From an uncultured Cetobacterium sp. (GTDB lineage: Bacteria; Fusobacteriota; Fusobacteriia; Fusobacteriales; Fusobacteriaceae), in contig CAKOHT010000010.1 in the NCBI GenBank assembly GCA_934085975.1, positions 1-57,570 of the forward strand: a stretch of 57,570 bases of DNA, read 5' to 3'. The stretch's first letter is position 1; the number at the start of each line of letters is the position of its first letter. Shown here piece after piece: positions 45,000-53,409 of the stretch. The position numbers and the translations under genes were made by a program. Under the pieces are notes generated by a model. It made no database searches. It was not told the origin of the DNA and saw only the letters and a list, made by a program, of their open reading frames with translations.

Positions 45000-46163
45000 C
45001 TACTTTATAATTATGGGTATTTTTCTATCTTCATACGGATTTATCATTGCATATATTTTACTGGCTATCTCATTTTGCTCTAATAAGTCCAATGCCTCTT
45101 TATCTAAAGATTTTTGTATATTTTTTAATGAAGTCAAAATTTTTATCTCTTCATTTTTTAATTTTTTTAAATAATTTTGTCCATCTTTTGTAAATCCTAG
45201 AACTCTTATATAGGGAATTTTTTCTTTCACTCTTTCTGTCTGCTTCTTTTCTATTCCTAACAAAATATGAATTAAAACTCTCTGAACTCTTCCCTGAGTG
45301 TATCTCTTGCTTTTTATCTTCTCAAAAAAACCTTCAAAATCTTTACAAGAGACAGCAGCTTCATATAATCTATTCTCATACCCTTGCTCTATATCCTGAA
45401 TTTTATGTAAATTTTTCTTTTCTAAAAGTATTCTATGTCTTATAAGGGGATAAAAACTCTGGAGTTTTGCAAATCTATTCCTCTCCAAACTCTCTTTCAA
45501 CACTTCATACGTATCCCTTGGAACAACATCCTTTATCTCTTCCCCAGATTGAATTTTTTTTCTAATCCCAGTAGCACTAGCGATTCCATCTCTTATGTCC
45601 TCTGAATAATACCCACTTTTTTCTCTTTTTACAGCTACCGCTTCTATTTTACTCTTCCAAAACTTTAAAGCTTTAATGTATTCAACTCCTAAGATATCAT
45701 TGGACTCCAATTCATCTTTGATATTCAGTGTGGTTAAAGTATTTGAATAGGCAGTTGGATAGGAGTGTCCCTCTTTCAACTGTTTTTTTAGCTCTGTTTT
45801 AAACTCCTCTTGCTCCTCTAACTCTCCTCTTTTAATAAGTTTTTCACTATCTCCAGTTTCAGACCCAAAAACTATCCTCTCTACATTCAGCAGATTTAGT
45901 ATTCCCACCGCTCCTCTAGCAAATATCTCGGCACTTTGGGTCGAATAAAACACTGGTAGCTCCACCACTATATCAATACCGTTTTTTAAAGCTAATTCTG
46001 CTCTGCTCCATCTATCTATAATTGCTGGTTCCCCTCTTTGGACATAATCTCCACTCATAACTGCAATAACTATATCGCCATACTCTTTAGCTCTTAAACA
46101 GTGGTATTTATGCCCATTATGGAAGGGATTATACTCTACAACTATTCCTACTGATTTTTTCAT
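45000..46163 (-). CDS. tmcAL: tRNA(Met) cytidine acetate ligase TmcAL
   Basis: A 387-residue nucleotidyltransferase-like enzyme that forms N4-acetylcytidine at position 34 of elongator tRNA-Met from acetate and ATP. The HxGH-type motif is VVEYNPFHNGHKYH (about 7-20), followed by MSGDYVQRGEPAI (about 38) and VELPVFYSTQSAE (about 68), as in YlbM. It starts after GAGGTG and shares an operon with cca, both tRNA-maturation genes. Confidence 0.9.
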   Translation of the reverse strand: MKKSVGIVVEYNPFHNGHKYHCLRAKEYGDIVIAVMSGDYVQRGEPAIIDRWSRAELALKNGIDIVVELPVFYSTQSAEIFARGAVGILNLLNVERIVFGSETGDSEKLIKRGELEEQEEFKTELKKQLKEGHSYPTAYSNTLTTLNIKDELESNDILGVEYIKALKFWKSKIEAVAVKREKSGYYSEDIRDGIASATGIRKKIQSGEEIKDVVPRDTYEVLKESLERNRFAKLQSFYPLIRHRILLEKKNLHKIQDIEQGYENRLYEAAVSCKDFEGFFEKIKSKRYTQGRVQRVLIHILLGIEKKQTERVKEKIPYIRVLGFTKDGQNYLKKLKNEEIKILTSLKNIQKSLDKEALDLLEQNEIASKIYAMINPYEDRKIPIIIK

Positions 46164-46226
46164 ATAAACACCTCACACTGTATTTATTCTATTATAATTC
46201 ATTTAAATAATTTATCCGAGAAAAAT

Positions 46227-46254
46227 TTGCATTTTTTTAAATATAGTTTATAAT
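46227..46254 (+). promoter_or_regulatory. Promoter of coaX
   Basis: TTGCAT (46227-46232) and TATAAT (46249-46254) with a 16-base spacer. A minus-strand TATAAT-like box for tmcAL lies about 50 bases to the left, so the two genes diverge. Confidence 0.6.
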
Positions 46255-46290
46255 ATAAATTATCTAAAATTTTTATTAGGCGGTGATTAC

Positions 46291-47070
46291 ATGCTTTTAG
46301 CTGTAGATATTGGAAATACCCATATTGTTACTGGTTTACTTGATCCAAAAGGAGAGGTATTACTCAGCTTTAGAGTATCTTCAAATGAAAAATTAACTGA
46401 GGATGAGTACTTTTCATACTTAAAAAATATATGCGATTTTAATGCTATCGAAATCAAAAAATTAAATGGAATTGTTATCTCTTCAGTTGTCCCTAATTTG
46501 ATAGGTATATTTCAATTTTTAGGAAGAAAATATTTTAAGATTGAGCCTATGATTATAGATTTGAATTTGAATCTTCCATTTTCATTTGCTGAGGATCTTC
46601 AAGTCAATGGCTTTGGAGCTGATAGAATAATTGATATCGCCCAAGCTGTAATTGATTATCCAAATAGAAATCTTGTGATTTTCGACCTTGGAACTGCTAC
46701 TACATATGAAGTTTTAAAAGATGGAGTCTATATTGGGGGAGGAATTTTACCGGGAATAGAGATGTCTATCAATGCTTTATTTGGGAATACTGCTAAACTT
46801 CCTAAAGTTAAATTTAGTACTCCAGAAAGTGTACTTGGAAAAAATACAGCTGAACAAATTCAAGCTGGAATTTTTTATGGATATGCTGGACAACTAAAAA
46901 ATATTATACATGAAATTAAAAAACTTGTTCCTAATCCATATGTAATCGCCACAGGTGGTCTTGGAAAAATTCTTTTTGCAGAGATTCAAGAGATTGATGA
47001 ATATTGTCCTGAACTGAGTATCAGAGGTCTTTATACACTTTACCAAATGAATAAGCCATTAAGTAAATAA
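46291..47070 (+). CDS. coaX: Type III pantothenate kinase
   Basis: First enzyme of coenzyme A synthesis, 259 residues. The ATP-binding MLLAVDIGNTHIVTG (1-15), the GADRI motif in GFGADRIIDIAQAV (about 109), DLGTATTYEV (about 132) and GGGILPGIEMS (about 151) identify the type III (CoaX) fold. Type III kinases are not feedback-inhibited by CoA. Start after GGCGGTGAT. It is followed by modAB with a 27-base gap. Confidence 0.95.
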   Translation: MLLAVDIGNTHIVTGLLDPKGEVLLSFRVSSNEKLTEDEYFSYLKNICDFNAIEIKKLNGIVISSVVPNLIGIFQFLGRKYFKIEPMIIDLNLNLPFSFAEDLQVNGFGADRIIDIAQAVIDYPNRNLVIFDLGTATTYEVLKDGVYIGGGILPGIEMSINALFGNTAKLPKVKFSTPESVLGKNTAEQIQAGIFYGYAGQLKNIIHEIKKLVPNPYVIATGGLGKILFAEIQEIDEYCPELSIRGLYTLYQMNKPLSK

Positions 47071-47097
47071 ACAAATAAAAAATTTCAAGGGGGCTTT

Positions 47098-47757
47098 ATG
47101 AAAAAAGGTATTTTTATTTTTATTATTTTGGTTCAATCCATTTTTGCCAAGGAGCTTTTAATAAGTGGTGCAGCATCTTTAAAGGAATTTTTGGAAAAAA
47201 ACATCCAGGAGTATAAACTTGTGGACCCAGACTTGAATATCTCTTTGAATTTGGGTGGTTCTGGAACTTTAAAAAGGCAGTTTGAGCAGGGAGGAGATGT
47301 TGACATCATCTTTTTAGCTGATAGAGATTACATGGTTGATTTGAAAAATAAAAACTATTTAGTTGATGAAGAGGTTCTTTTAGAAAACTCTTTAGTTTTA
47401 ATAAAAAATAACAACTCACCTTCTGGCAGCGGAATTTTAGCTATTGGTGATCCTCAATCCGTTCCCGCTGGAAGATATGCAACTGAGGTTTTAGGCAATC
47501 TTCCATTGAAAAACTACACTCTAGTATATGGAAAGGATGTTAGAAGTGTTCTTTCATATGTGGAACTGGGAGAGGCTGATTTTGGGATTGTTTATTTAAC
47601 TGATGCAAACCTTCTAAAAAATTCAAAAATTGTTGAAATTTTTCCAAAAGAACTTCATAGACCAATTGAATACTCAATTGGAATTTCAAAAACGAGTAAA
47701 AACAAAGAGGATTCTGAGAAATTCTTAGAATTTTTAAGAGGAAAAGACTGGGAATGA
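47098..47757 (+). CDS. modA: Molybdate-type ABC transporter substrate-binding protein
   Basis: A 219-residue periplasmic protein with a signal peptide (about 1-17). The ModA pattern is LLISGAASLKEFLEKN, SLNLGGSGTLKRQFEQGG (about 54-71) with the serines and glycines that coordinate the oxyanion, and GEADFGIVYLTDA (about 158). It binds molybdate or tungstate. It overlaps modB by four bases. Start after AGGGGGCTTT. Confidence 0.9.
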   Translation: MKKGIFIFIILVQSIFAKELLISGAASLKEFLEKNIQEYKLVDPDLNISLNLGGSGTLKRQFEQGGDVDIIFLADRDYMVDLKNKNYLVDEEVLLENSLVLIKNNNSPSGSGILAIGDPQSVPAGRYATEVLGNLPLKNYTLVYGKDVRSVLSYVELGEADFGIVYLTDANLLKNSKIVEIFPKELHRPIEYSIGISKTSKNKEDSEKFLEFLRGKDWE

Positions 47758-48404
47758 TTTCACCTTTAAAACTGTCCCTAGCGATAGTTTTTCTCTCTCT
47801 ATTTTTCAACCTTTCTTTCAGTATAACTCTTTATTTTTCCTTTGATAATAAAAAAACTTTAAAAAAAATTACAGAGTTCATAGTTACTCTACCCATTTTT
47901 CTTCCTCCCTCTGTTATTGGTTATATGTTGATTATTTTCTTAGGAAAAAACAGCACTATCGGAAAAATTTTTTACAATCTTTTTGATTTTAGATTTATAT
48001 TTTCGTTTGAGGGAGCTGCTATTGCGGCAATTGTTGTCTCTTTGCCCATAATCTACCAAGGAGTTAAAGTTGGTTTTGATACTATTGACAAAACTTATAT
48101 AGAAACTGCACAATGCTTGGGGATTTCTGGATTGAATATGCTTAGATATGTCTATCTACCCCTAAGTTTTAGAAAAGTTTTTTCAGGCGTTATATTAGGG
48201 ATTGGACGAGCTTTCGGAGAGTTCGGGGCAACTATTTTAATCGCTGGAAACATCCCCGGTAGAACTCAAACTTTACCTTTGGCACTGTATTCAGCTATCG
48301 AATCGGGAAACTACTCTTCTGCCAATAAAGTCTTGGTGCTTTTACTACTTTTTAGTGGCTTATTTTTGATACTATACATTTTACTTACAAAAAAAGAGAG
48401 CTAA
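47754..48404 (+). CDS. modB: Molybdate-type ABC transporter permease
   Basis: A 216-residue membrane protein with about five helices. It has LPIFLPPSVIGYMLIIFLG (about 44-62) and the EAA-loop with ETAQCLGISGLNMLRYVYLP (about 120-139) and FGEFGATILIAGNIPGRTQT. It pairs with ModA; the ModC ATPase is not adjacent. The 3' end coincides with the terminator at 48389-48416. Confidence 0.9.
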   Translation: MISPLKLSLAIVFLSLFFNLSFSITLYFSFDNKKTLKKITEFIVTLPIFLPPSVIGYMLIIFLGKNSTIGKIFYNLFDFRFIFSFEGAAIAAIVVSLPIIYQGVKVGFDTIDKTYIETAQCLGISGLNMLRYVYLPLSFRKVFSGVILGIGRAFGEFGATILIAGNIPGRTQTLPLALYSAIESGNYSSANKVLVLLLLFSGLFLILYILLTKKES

Positions 48405-48416
48405 GCTCTCTTTTTT
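48389..48416. terminator. Bidirectional terminator, modB / frr
   Basis: AAAAAAGAGAG (48390-48400) and CTCTCTTTTTT (48406-48416) form an 11-base stem with a five-base loop. It overlaps the modB stop and stops the converging frr message too. Confidence 0.9.
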
Positions 48417-48434
48417 ATATCATATTTCCTATCA

Positions 48435-48995
48435 CTATACAGTTGTAATCTCTTTCTCTTTTAGAGCTAGAAGTTGATCGATTGTTTTAATTGTTGTATC
48501 TGTTAACTTTTGAACTTCATCTTCATATCTTTTTAAATCGTCCTCAGTTATCTCTCCATCTTTCTCTAATTTTCTCAAATGGTTGTTCATATCTTTTCTG
48601 ATATTTCTAACTGCAACTTTTCCATTTTCAGCTTCAGACTTTGCAAATTTTACATACTCTTTTCTTCTATCTGCAGTTAGTTCTGGAATCATTAATCTAA
48701 TAACTTTTCCATCATTGTTTGGAGTTAATCCTAAGTTTGAAGTCATTATAGCCTTTTCTATTGTAGGTATAACCGATTTATCCCAAGGATCGATTACTAA
48801 TAACCTAGCTTCTGGAGCTGATACTGTTCCAACTTGATTCAGTGGCATCAATGATCCATACTGCTCTATTTTGATTCCATCCAACATTGAAACATTAGCT
48901 CTACCTGCTCTTATTGATGCAAACTTATGCTTTGTAGACTCGATAGCTTTGTTCATTTTATCTTTACAATCATTCATTATTACTTGTGCGTTCAT
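48435..48995 (-). CDS. frr: Ribosome recycling factor
   Basis: A 186-residue factor that with EF-G splits post-termination ribosomes. It carries the hallmark RAGRANVSMLDGIKIEQYGS (about 29-48) and the C-terminal GEITEDDLKRYEDEVQKLTD. Start after TAGGAGGGTAAA. Gap of 18 bases after pyrH. Confidence 0.97.
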   Translation of the reverse strand: MNAQVIMNDCKDKMNKAIESTKHKFASIRAGRANVSMLDGIKIEQYGSLMPLNQVGTVSAPEARLLVIDPWDKSVIPTIEKAIMTSNLGLTPNNDGKVIRLMIPELTADRRKEYVKFAKSEAENGKVAVRNIRKDMNNHLRKLEKDGEITEDDLKRYEDEVQKLTDTTIKTIDQLLALKEKEITTV

Positions 48996-49013
48996 TTTAC
49001 CCTCCTAAAATTA

Positions 49014-49791
<778 letters not shown>

Positions 49792-49805
49792 TATACTTTG
49801 TTGTA

Positions 49806-50693
49806 TTACGCGTTAAGTTGAGCTGCAACCTCTGCTGCGAAATCTACTTCTTCTTTTTCAATTCCCTCTCCAACTTTGTATCTAGCGAAAGAAACTACTT
49901 TAATATCTCCTGCGTACTCTGCAACTGTCTCTTTGTTTTCAGCTTTTACGAAAATTTGGTCAACTAAACAGTTGTCCTCATAGAATTTGTTCATTTTTCC
50001 AACTAAGATTTTCTCAATAATTTGAGCTGGTTTTCCTTCAGCTTCTAATTGCTTTCTAGAAATCTCCTTCTCTCTCTCTAAATCGTCTGTTGTTACAACC
50101 GATCTATCAACATATTTAGGATCCATAGCTGCTACGTGCATTGCGATATCCTTAGCTTTAGTTATATTAGCCTCTGTCGCTTCCCCAGTCATCTCAACGA
50201 TAACTCCTAATTTTCCTCCTAAGTGGTTGTAAGTAGTTACAAACCCTTCAGTAGTTATTTTTTCAAATCTTCTTAGAGACATATTCTCTCCAATTTTTGC
50301 AATTAAGTTAGTTATTGTTGTTTCAACTGTAGCTCCATCAATTTCAGCAGCTTTTAAATCTTCAACAGTTTTGATCTCTGGTCTTAAAGCGATCTCTACC
50401 ATTTTTGCTCCTAAAGCCTTAAATTCATCATTTTTAGCAACGAAATCTGTTTCAGAGTTGAACTCTAATACTACCGCTGTTTTATTATCAGCAGAAACAC
50501 CCTCGAATATTAATCCCTCTGCAGCTGTTCTTCCTGATTTTTTAGCAGCTTTAGCGATTCCTTTCTCTCTTAGTAAGTCTATCGCTCTTTCGATATCTCC
50601 GTCTGTTTCTCCCAATGCTTTTTTACAATCCATCATTCCAGCACCAGTTCTATCTCTTAGTTCTTTTACTAATTTTGCTGTAATCTCTGCCAT
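49806..50693 (-). CDS. tsf: Elongation factor Ts
   Basis: EF-Ts exchanges GDP for GTP on EF-Tu. The 295 residues show the N-terminal [19 protein letters not shown] (about 9-27), [14 protein letters not shown] (about 32-45) and the core [13 protein letters not shown] (about 79-91). The C-terminal coiled part is intact. Start after TAGGAGGAAAAA. Between rpsB and pyrH as usual. Confidence 0.97.
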   Translation of the reverse strand: MAEITAKLVKELRDRTGAGMMDCKKALGETDGDIERAIDLLREKGIAKAAKKSGRTAAEGLIFEGVSADNKTAVVLEFNSETDFVAKNDEFKALGAKMVEIALRPEIKTVEDLKAAEIDGATVETTITNLIAKIGENMSLRRFEKITTEGFVTTYNHLGGKLGVIVEMTGEATEANITKAKDIAMHVAAMDPKYVDRSVVTTDDLEREKEISRKQLEAEGKPAQIIEKILVGKMNKFYEDNCLVDQIFVKAENKETVAEYAGDIKVVSFARYKVGEGIEKEEVDFAAEVAAQLNA

Positions 50694-50784
50694 TTTTTCC
50701 TCCTAATTTTTAGAATCTCTACATATCTATATAGTACAAGGAATTGAGGGCTAGGCACTCAATTCCATTAAATTCAAGTATTTA

Positions 50785-51528
50785 TTACTCAGCTGATCCC
50801 TCTTCAACTACAATCTCATCAGTTGCAACTTCAGCATTCTCTTTTCCTTGGTTTCCTTCAATGATAGCGTTAGCCATTACAGAAGCGATTAACTTTACTG
50901 ATCTGATAGCGTCATCATTTGCAGGGATTGGATAAGTTACTAAATCTGGATCCACATTTGTATCAATCATAGCGAATACAGGGATTCCTAATTTAGCAGC
51001 TTCAACTACTGCTAGAGTCTCTTTCTTAACGTCTACTACAAATATAGCAGCTGGAACTTCTTTCATGTCTTTAATTCCTGATAAGTTTTTAGAAAGTTTT
51101 ACTAACTCTTTTCTGAAGTTAGCAGCCTCTTTCTTAGTGTAAGCTGTATCTAGCGTTCCATCAGCTTCCATTCTCTCTAACTCTTTTAATCTTTCTACTC
51201 TAGTCTGGATAGTCTTGTAGTTTGTTAACATTCCACCTAACCATCTGTTGTTTACATAGTACATTCCTGATCTTTCAGCTTGATCTTTTACAGCTTCTTG
51301 AGCTTGTTTTTTAGTTCCTACGAATAAAACTTTTCCACCGTTAGCTGAAATTTCTCTCATTACAGCATAAGCTTCCTCAATTTTCTTTAAAGATTTGTGT
51401 AAATCGATTACGTGGATTCCGTTTCTCTCTGTGAAGATGTACTTAGACATCTTTGGGTTCCATCTCTTAGCTTGGTGTCCAAAGTGAACTCCAGCTTCAA
51501 GTAATTGTTTCATAGTAATTACTGCCAT
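50785..51528 (-). CDS. rpsB: 30S ribosomal protein S2
   Basis: S2 binds 16S rRNA and S1 in the small subunit. The 247 residues begin [26 protein letters not shown], a landmark at 2-27, and contain [10 protein letters not shown] (about 92-101) and [17 protein letters not shown] (about 189-205). An acidic tail ends the protein. Start after TTAGGAGGAATT. A strong promoter and a folded leader lie just upstream. Confidence 0.98.
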   Translation of the reverse strand: MAVITMKQLLEAGVHFGHQAKRWNPKMSKYIFTERNGIHVIDLHKSLKKIEEAYAVMREISANGGKVLFVGTKKQAQEAVKDQAERSGMYYVNNRWLGGMLTNYKTIQTRVERLKELERMEADGTLDTAYTKKEAANFRKELVKLSKNLSGIKDMKEVPAAIFVVDVKKETLAVVEAAKLGIPVFAMIDTNVDPDLVTYPIPANDDAIRSVKLIASVMANAIIEGNQGKENAEVATDEIVVEEGSAE

Positions 51529-51560
51529 TTTTAATTCCTCCTAATTTTGGTTATTTCTTC

Positions 51561-51616
51561 CACTGATCTCAAAACTAAACATCCCCTAAGGGCACCCTGT
51601 CTAGAAATAATCAATG
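51561..51616 (-). promoter_or_regulatory. Structured 5' leader of rpsB, candidate S2 autoregulatory site
   Basis: The minus-strand leader folds into nested stems: outer CATTGAT (51616-51610) with ATCAGTG (51567-51561), middle CTAGAC (51604-51599) with GTTTAG (51580-51575), and a small CCC/GGG hairpin at the tip. It lies between the promoter and the ribosome site. Autoregulation by S2 is known in other bacteria; that this fold does so is inference. Confidence 0.55.
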
Positions 51617-51635
51617 TGCATTTTATTAGCAAATT

Positions 51636-51664
51636 ATTGTATCACTTTTTTCTATTTTTGTCAA
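51636..51664 (-). promoter_or_regulatory. Promoter of rpsB-tsf
   Basis: Consensus TTGACA (51664-51659) and TACAAT (51641-51636) with an exact 17-base spacer on the minus strand, inside and just after the end of pgeF. This is the strongest promoter seen in the window. Confidence 0.85.
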
Positions 51665-52373
51665 TAAATATATAAGCTCCATTTCTTCCTGCCTTTTCCT
51701 TCTCTCTTCTATGAGAATGAAAATTATCTCTATATGTACATAAATCATTCGTTATAATATTTTTTTCTTGTATTCCTATCTCTTTCATAAGATTATAATT
51801 AAATTGTTGGTTATCGAAATAATATTTTTCCCCTTTTTTTAAAAAAACTTTCTCCAAAAGTCTCTCTTTAAATTTTTCTTTAAATTTTGAATAGAACTCC
51901 CTAGAAACTTCATAGTTTTCAGAGGATATCCCTATCCCAAATGCCACTATAATATTTTCAACTCTGCTATCAAATCTTTCTACCATCAAGTTAATAGCCT
52001 TTAAACCGATATTTTCAAAACTTCCGACCCAACCTGAATGTACACATCCAAAAGCTTTATTTACCTCATCATATATGTATATTGGCAAACAATCCGCGTA
52101 TTTTGTAAATATAACTACATCCTGCCTTTGTGTTATAAATCCATCTGTATTCTCTGAATAATTCATTGTCTTTTCATCTATGACTACAATGTTTGACGAG
52201 TGTGTTTGTAATCCTGAATATATATTTTTATCCGCTATCCCCAATAGAGATATTATTTTTTTTCTATCCTCTTCTTTTTTTATATCTCCAAGGTTTTTAG
52301 TTGTATATATAGCTTTTATTCCTAACTTTGAAAATTCTTCAAGTTCATAGTAAAACTCTCTATCTATAAACAT
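51642..52373 (-). CDS. pgeF: Peptidoglycan editing factor PgeF (YfiH family)
   Basis: A 243-residue protein of the Cu-oxidase_4/YfiH family. It has QTHSSNIVVID (about 56), YADCLPIYIYD (about 92-102), the metal-site VHSGWVGSF (about 112-120) and the terminal CTYRDNFHSHRREKEKAGR. Related proteins remove mis-incorporated residues from UDP-MurNAc peptides, though some act as oxidases. It overlaps the DAHP synthase by ten bases and is cotranscribed. Start after AAAGAGAG. Confidence 0.88.
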   Translation of the reverse strand: MFIDREFYYELEEFSKLGIKAIYTTKNLGDIKKEEDRKKIISLLGIADKNIYSGLQTHSSNIVVIDEKTMNYSENTDGFITQRQDVVIFTKYADCLPIYIYDEVNKAFGCVHSGWVGSFENIGLKAINLMVERFDSRVENIIVAFGIGISSENYEVSREFYSKFKEKFKERLLEKVFLKKGEKYYFDNQQFNYNLMKEIGIQEKNIITNDLCTYRDNFHSHRREKEKAGRNGAYIFIDKNRKK

Positions 52374-53383
52374 CTTATACTCTCTTTAAACTCAATTGTC
52401 TTCTTTAATTTTCCACATAGAACTTCAAACTCTTCAAAATTTAAACTTTGCTCCCCATCCGATAGTGCACAAATTGGATTTTGATGAATCTCTACCATTG
52501 CACCGTCCGCTCCTGCTAATATACAACCCAGTGTAACTGGCTCAACCAAAGACCTCTTTCCTGTTCCATGACTCGCATCTATTATAATTGGAAGATGGGA
52601 CTTTTCCTTTAAAAGAGCAATTCCATTTATATCAACTGTGTTTCTAGTCGCAACTTCAAAAGTTCTGATTCCTCTTTCGCAAAGAATAACTCTCTCATTT
52701 CCAAAAGCAACTATATACTCTGCTGCCATTAAAAACTCTTTTATTGTTGCACTTAATCCTCTTTTTAAAAGAATCGGCTTATCTGTTTTTCCCAGCTCTT
52801 TCAAGAGACTAAAGTTTTGCATATTTCTGGCTCCAACTTGAAATATATCTGTATACTTATCTATTAACTCTATATCCCTAGTGTCCATCACCTCTGTTAC
52901 CATCAAAAGATTATATTTATCACACGCTTCTCTCATATACTTTAAACCCTCTTCACCCAGTCCTTGAAAATCGTATGGTGATGTCCTTGGTTTAAACGCT
53001 CCACCTCTTAAAAACTCTCCTTCATTGGCTTTTACAACTCTAGCAGTCTCCATTATCATCTCTTTGCTTTCAATCGAACATGGTCCTGCCATCAAAACTA
53101 AATCTGTTCCACCTATTTTTCTACCTTTTATATCTATAACCGTATCCTCTTTTTTAAACTCTCTGCTCACAAATTTAAAAGGTTTTCCTATTTTAACAAC
53201 ATCTTTAACTATTGAAAATTTTTTTAACTCCTCTTTTCCTAAACCCTCTTTTTTTCCCATTATACCTATTTTTCTTACACTACCATCTAAAATCTCTAAA
53301 GCTCCGTGACCTGTTTTTTGTATAAATCTCTTCAACTCTAAGATTTCTTCAGATGTAGCACTTTTATTTAACACTACATACAT
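52364..53383 (-). CDS. aroF: DAHP synthase, type I-beta with N-terminal ferredoxin-like domain
   Basis: The first shikimate-pathway enzyme, condensing phosphoenolpyruvate and erythrose 4-phosphate. Of 339 residues, about 1-70 form the ferredoxin-like regulatory domain and 85-335 the TIM barrel. Barrel features: LMAGPCSIESKEM (about 94), LRGGAFKPRTSPYDFQG (about 120), IDASHGTGKRS (about 263), and GADGAMVEIHQNP (about 289) with metal and substrate ligands. ATG at 53383 follows AGGTGATAGAA; a GTG three codons earlier is set aside. Confidence 0.92.
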   Translation of the reverse strand: MYVVLNKSATSEEILELKRFIQKTGHGALEILDGSVRKIGIMGKKEGLGKEELKKFSIVKDVVKIGKPFKFVSREFKKEDTVIDIKGRKIGGTDLVLMAGPCSIESKEMIMETARVVKANEGEFLRGGAFKPRTSPYDFQGLGEEGLKYMREACDKYNLLMVTEVMDTRDIELIDKYTDIFQVGARNMQNFSLLKELGKTDKPILLKRGLSATIKEFLMAAEYIVAFGNERVILCERGIRTFEVATRNTVDINGIALLKEKSHLPIIIDASHGTGKRSLVEPVTLGCILAGADGAMVEIHQNPICALSDGEQSLNFEEFEVLCGKLKKTIEFKESIRCL

Positions 53384-53409
53384 TTCTATCACCTAATTTT
53401 TTATTATTA

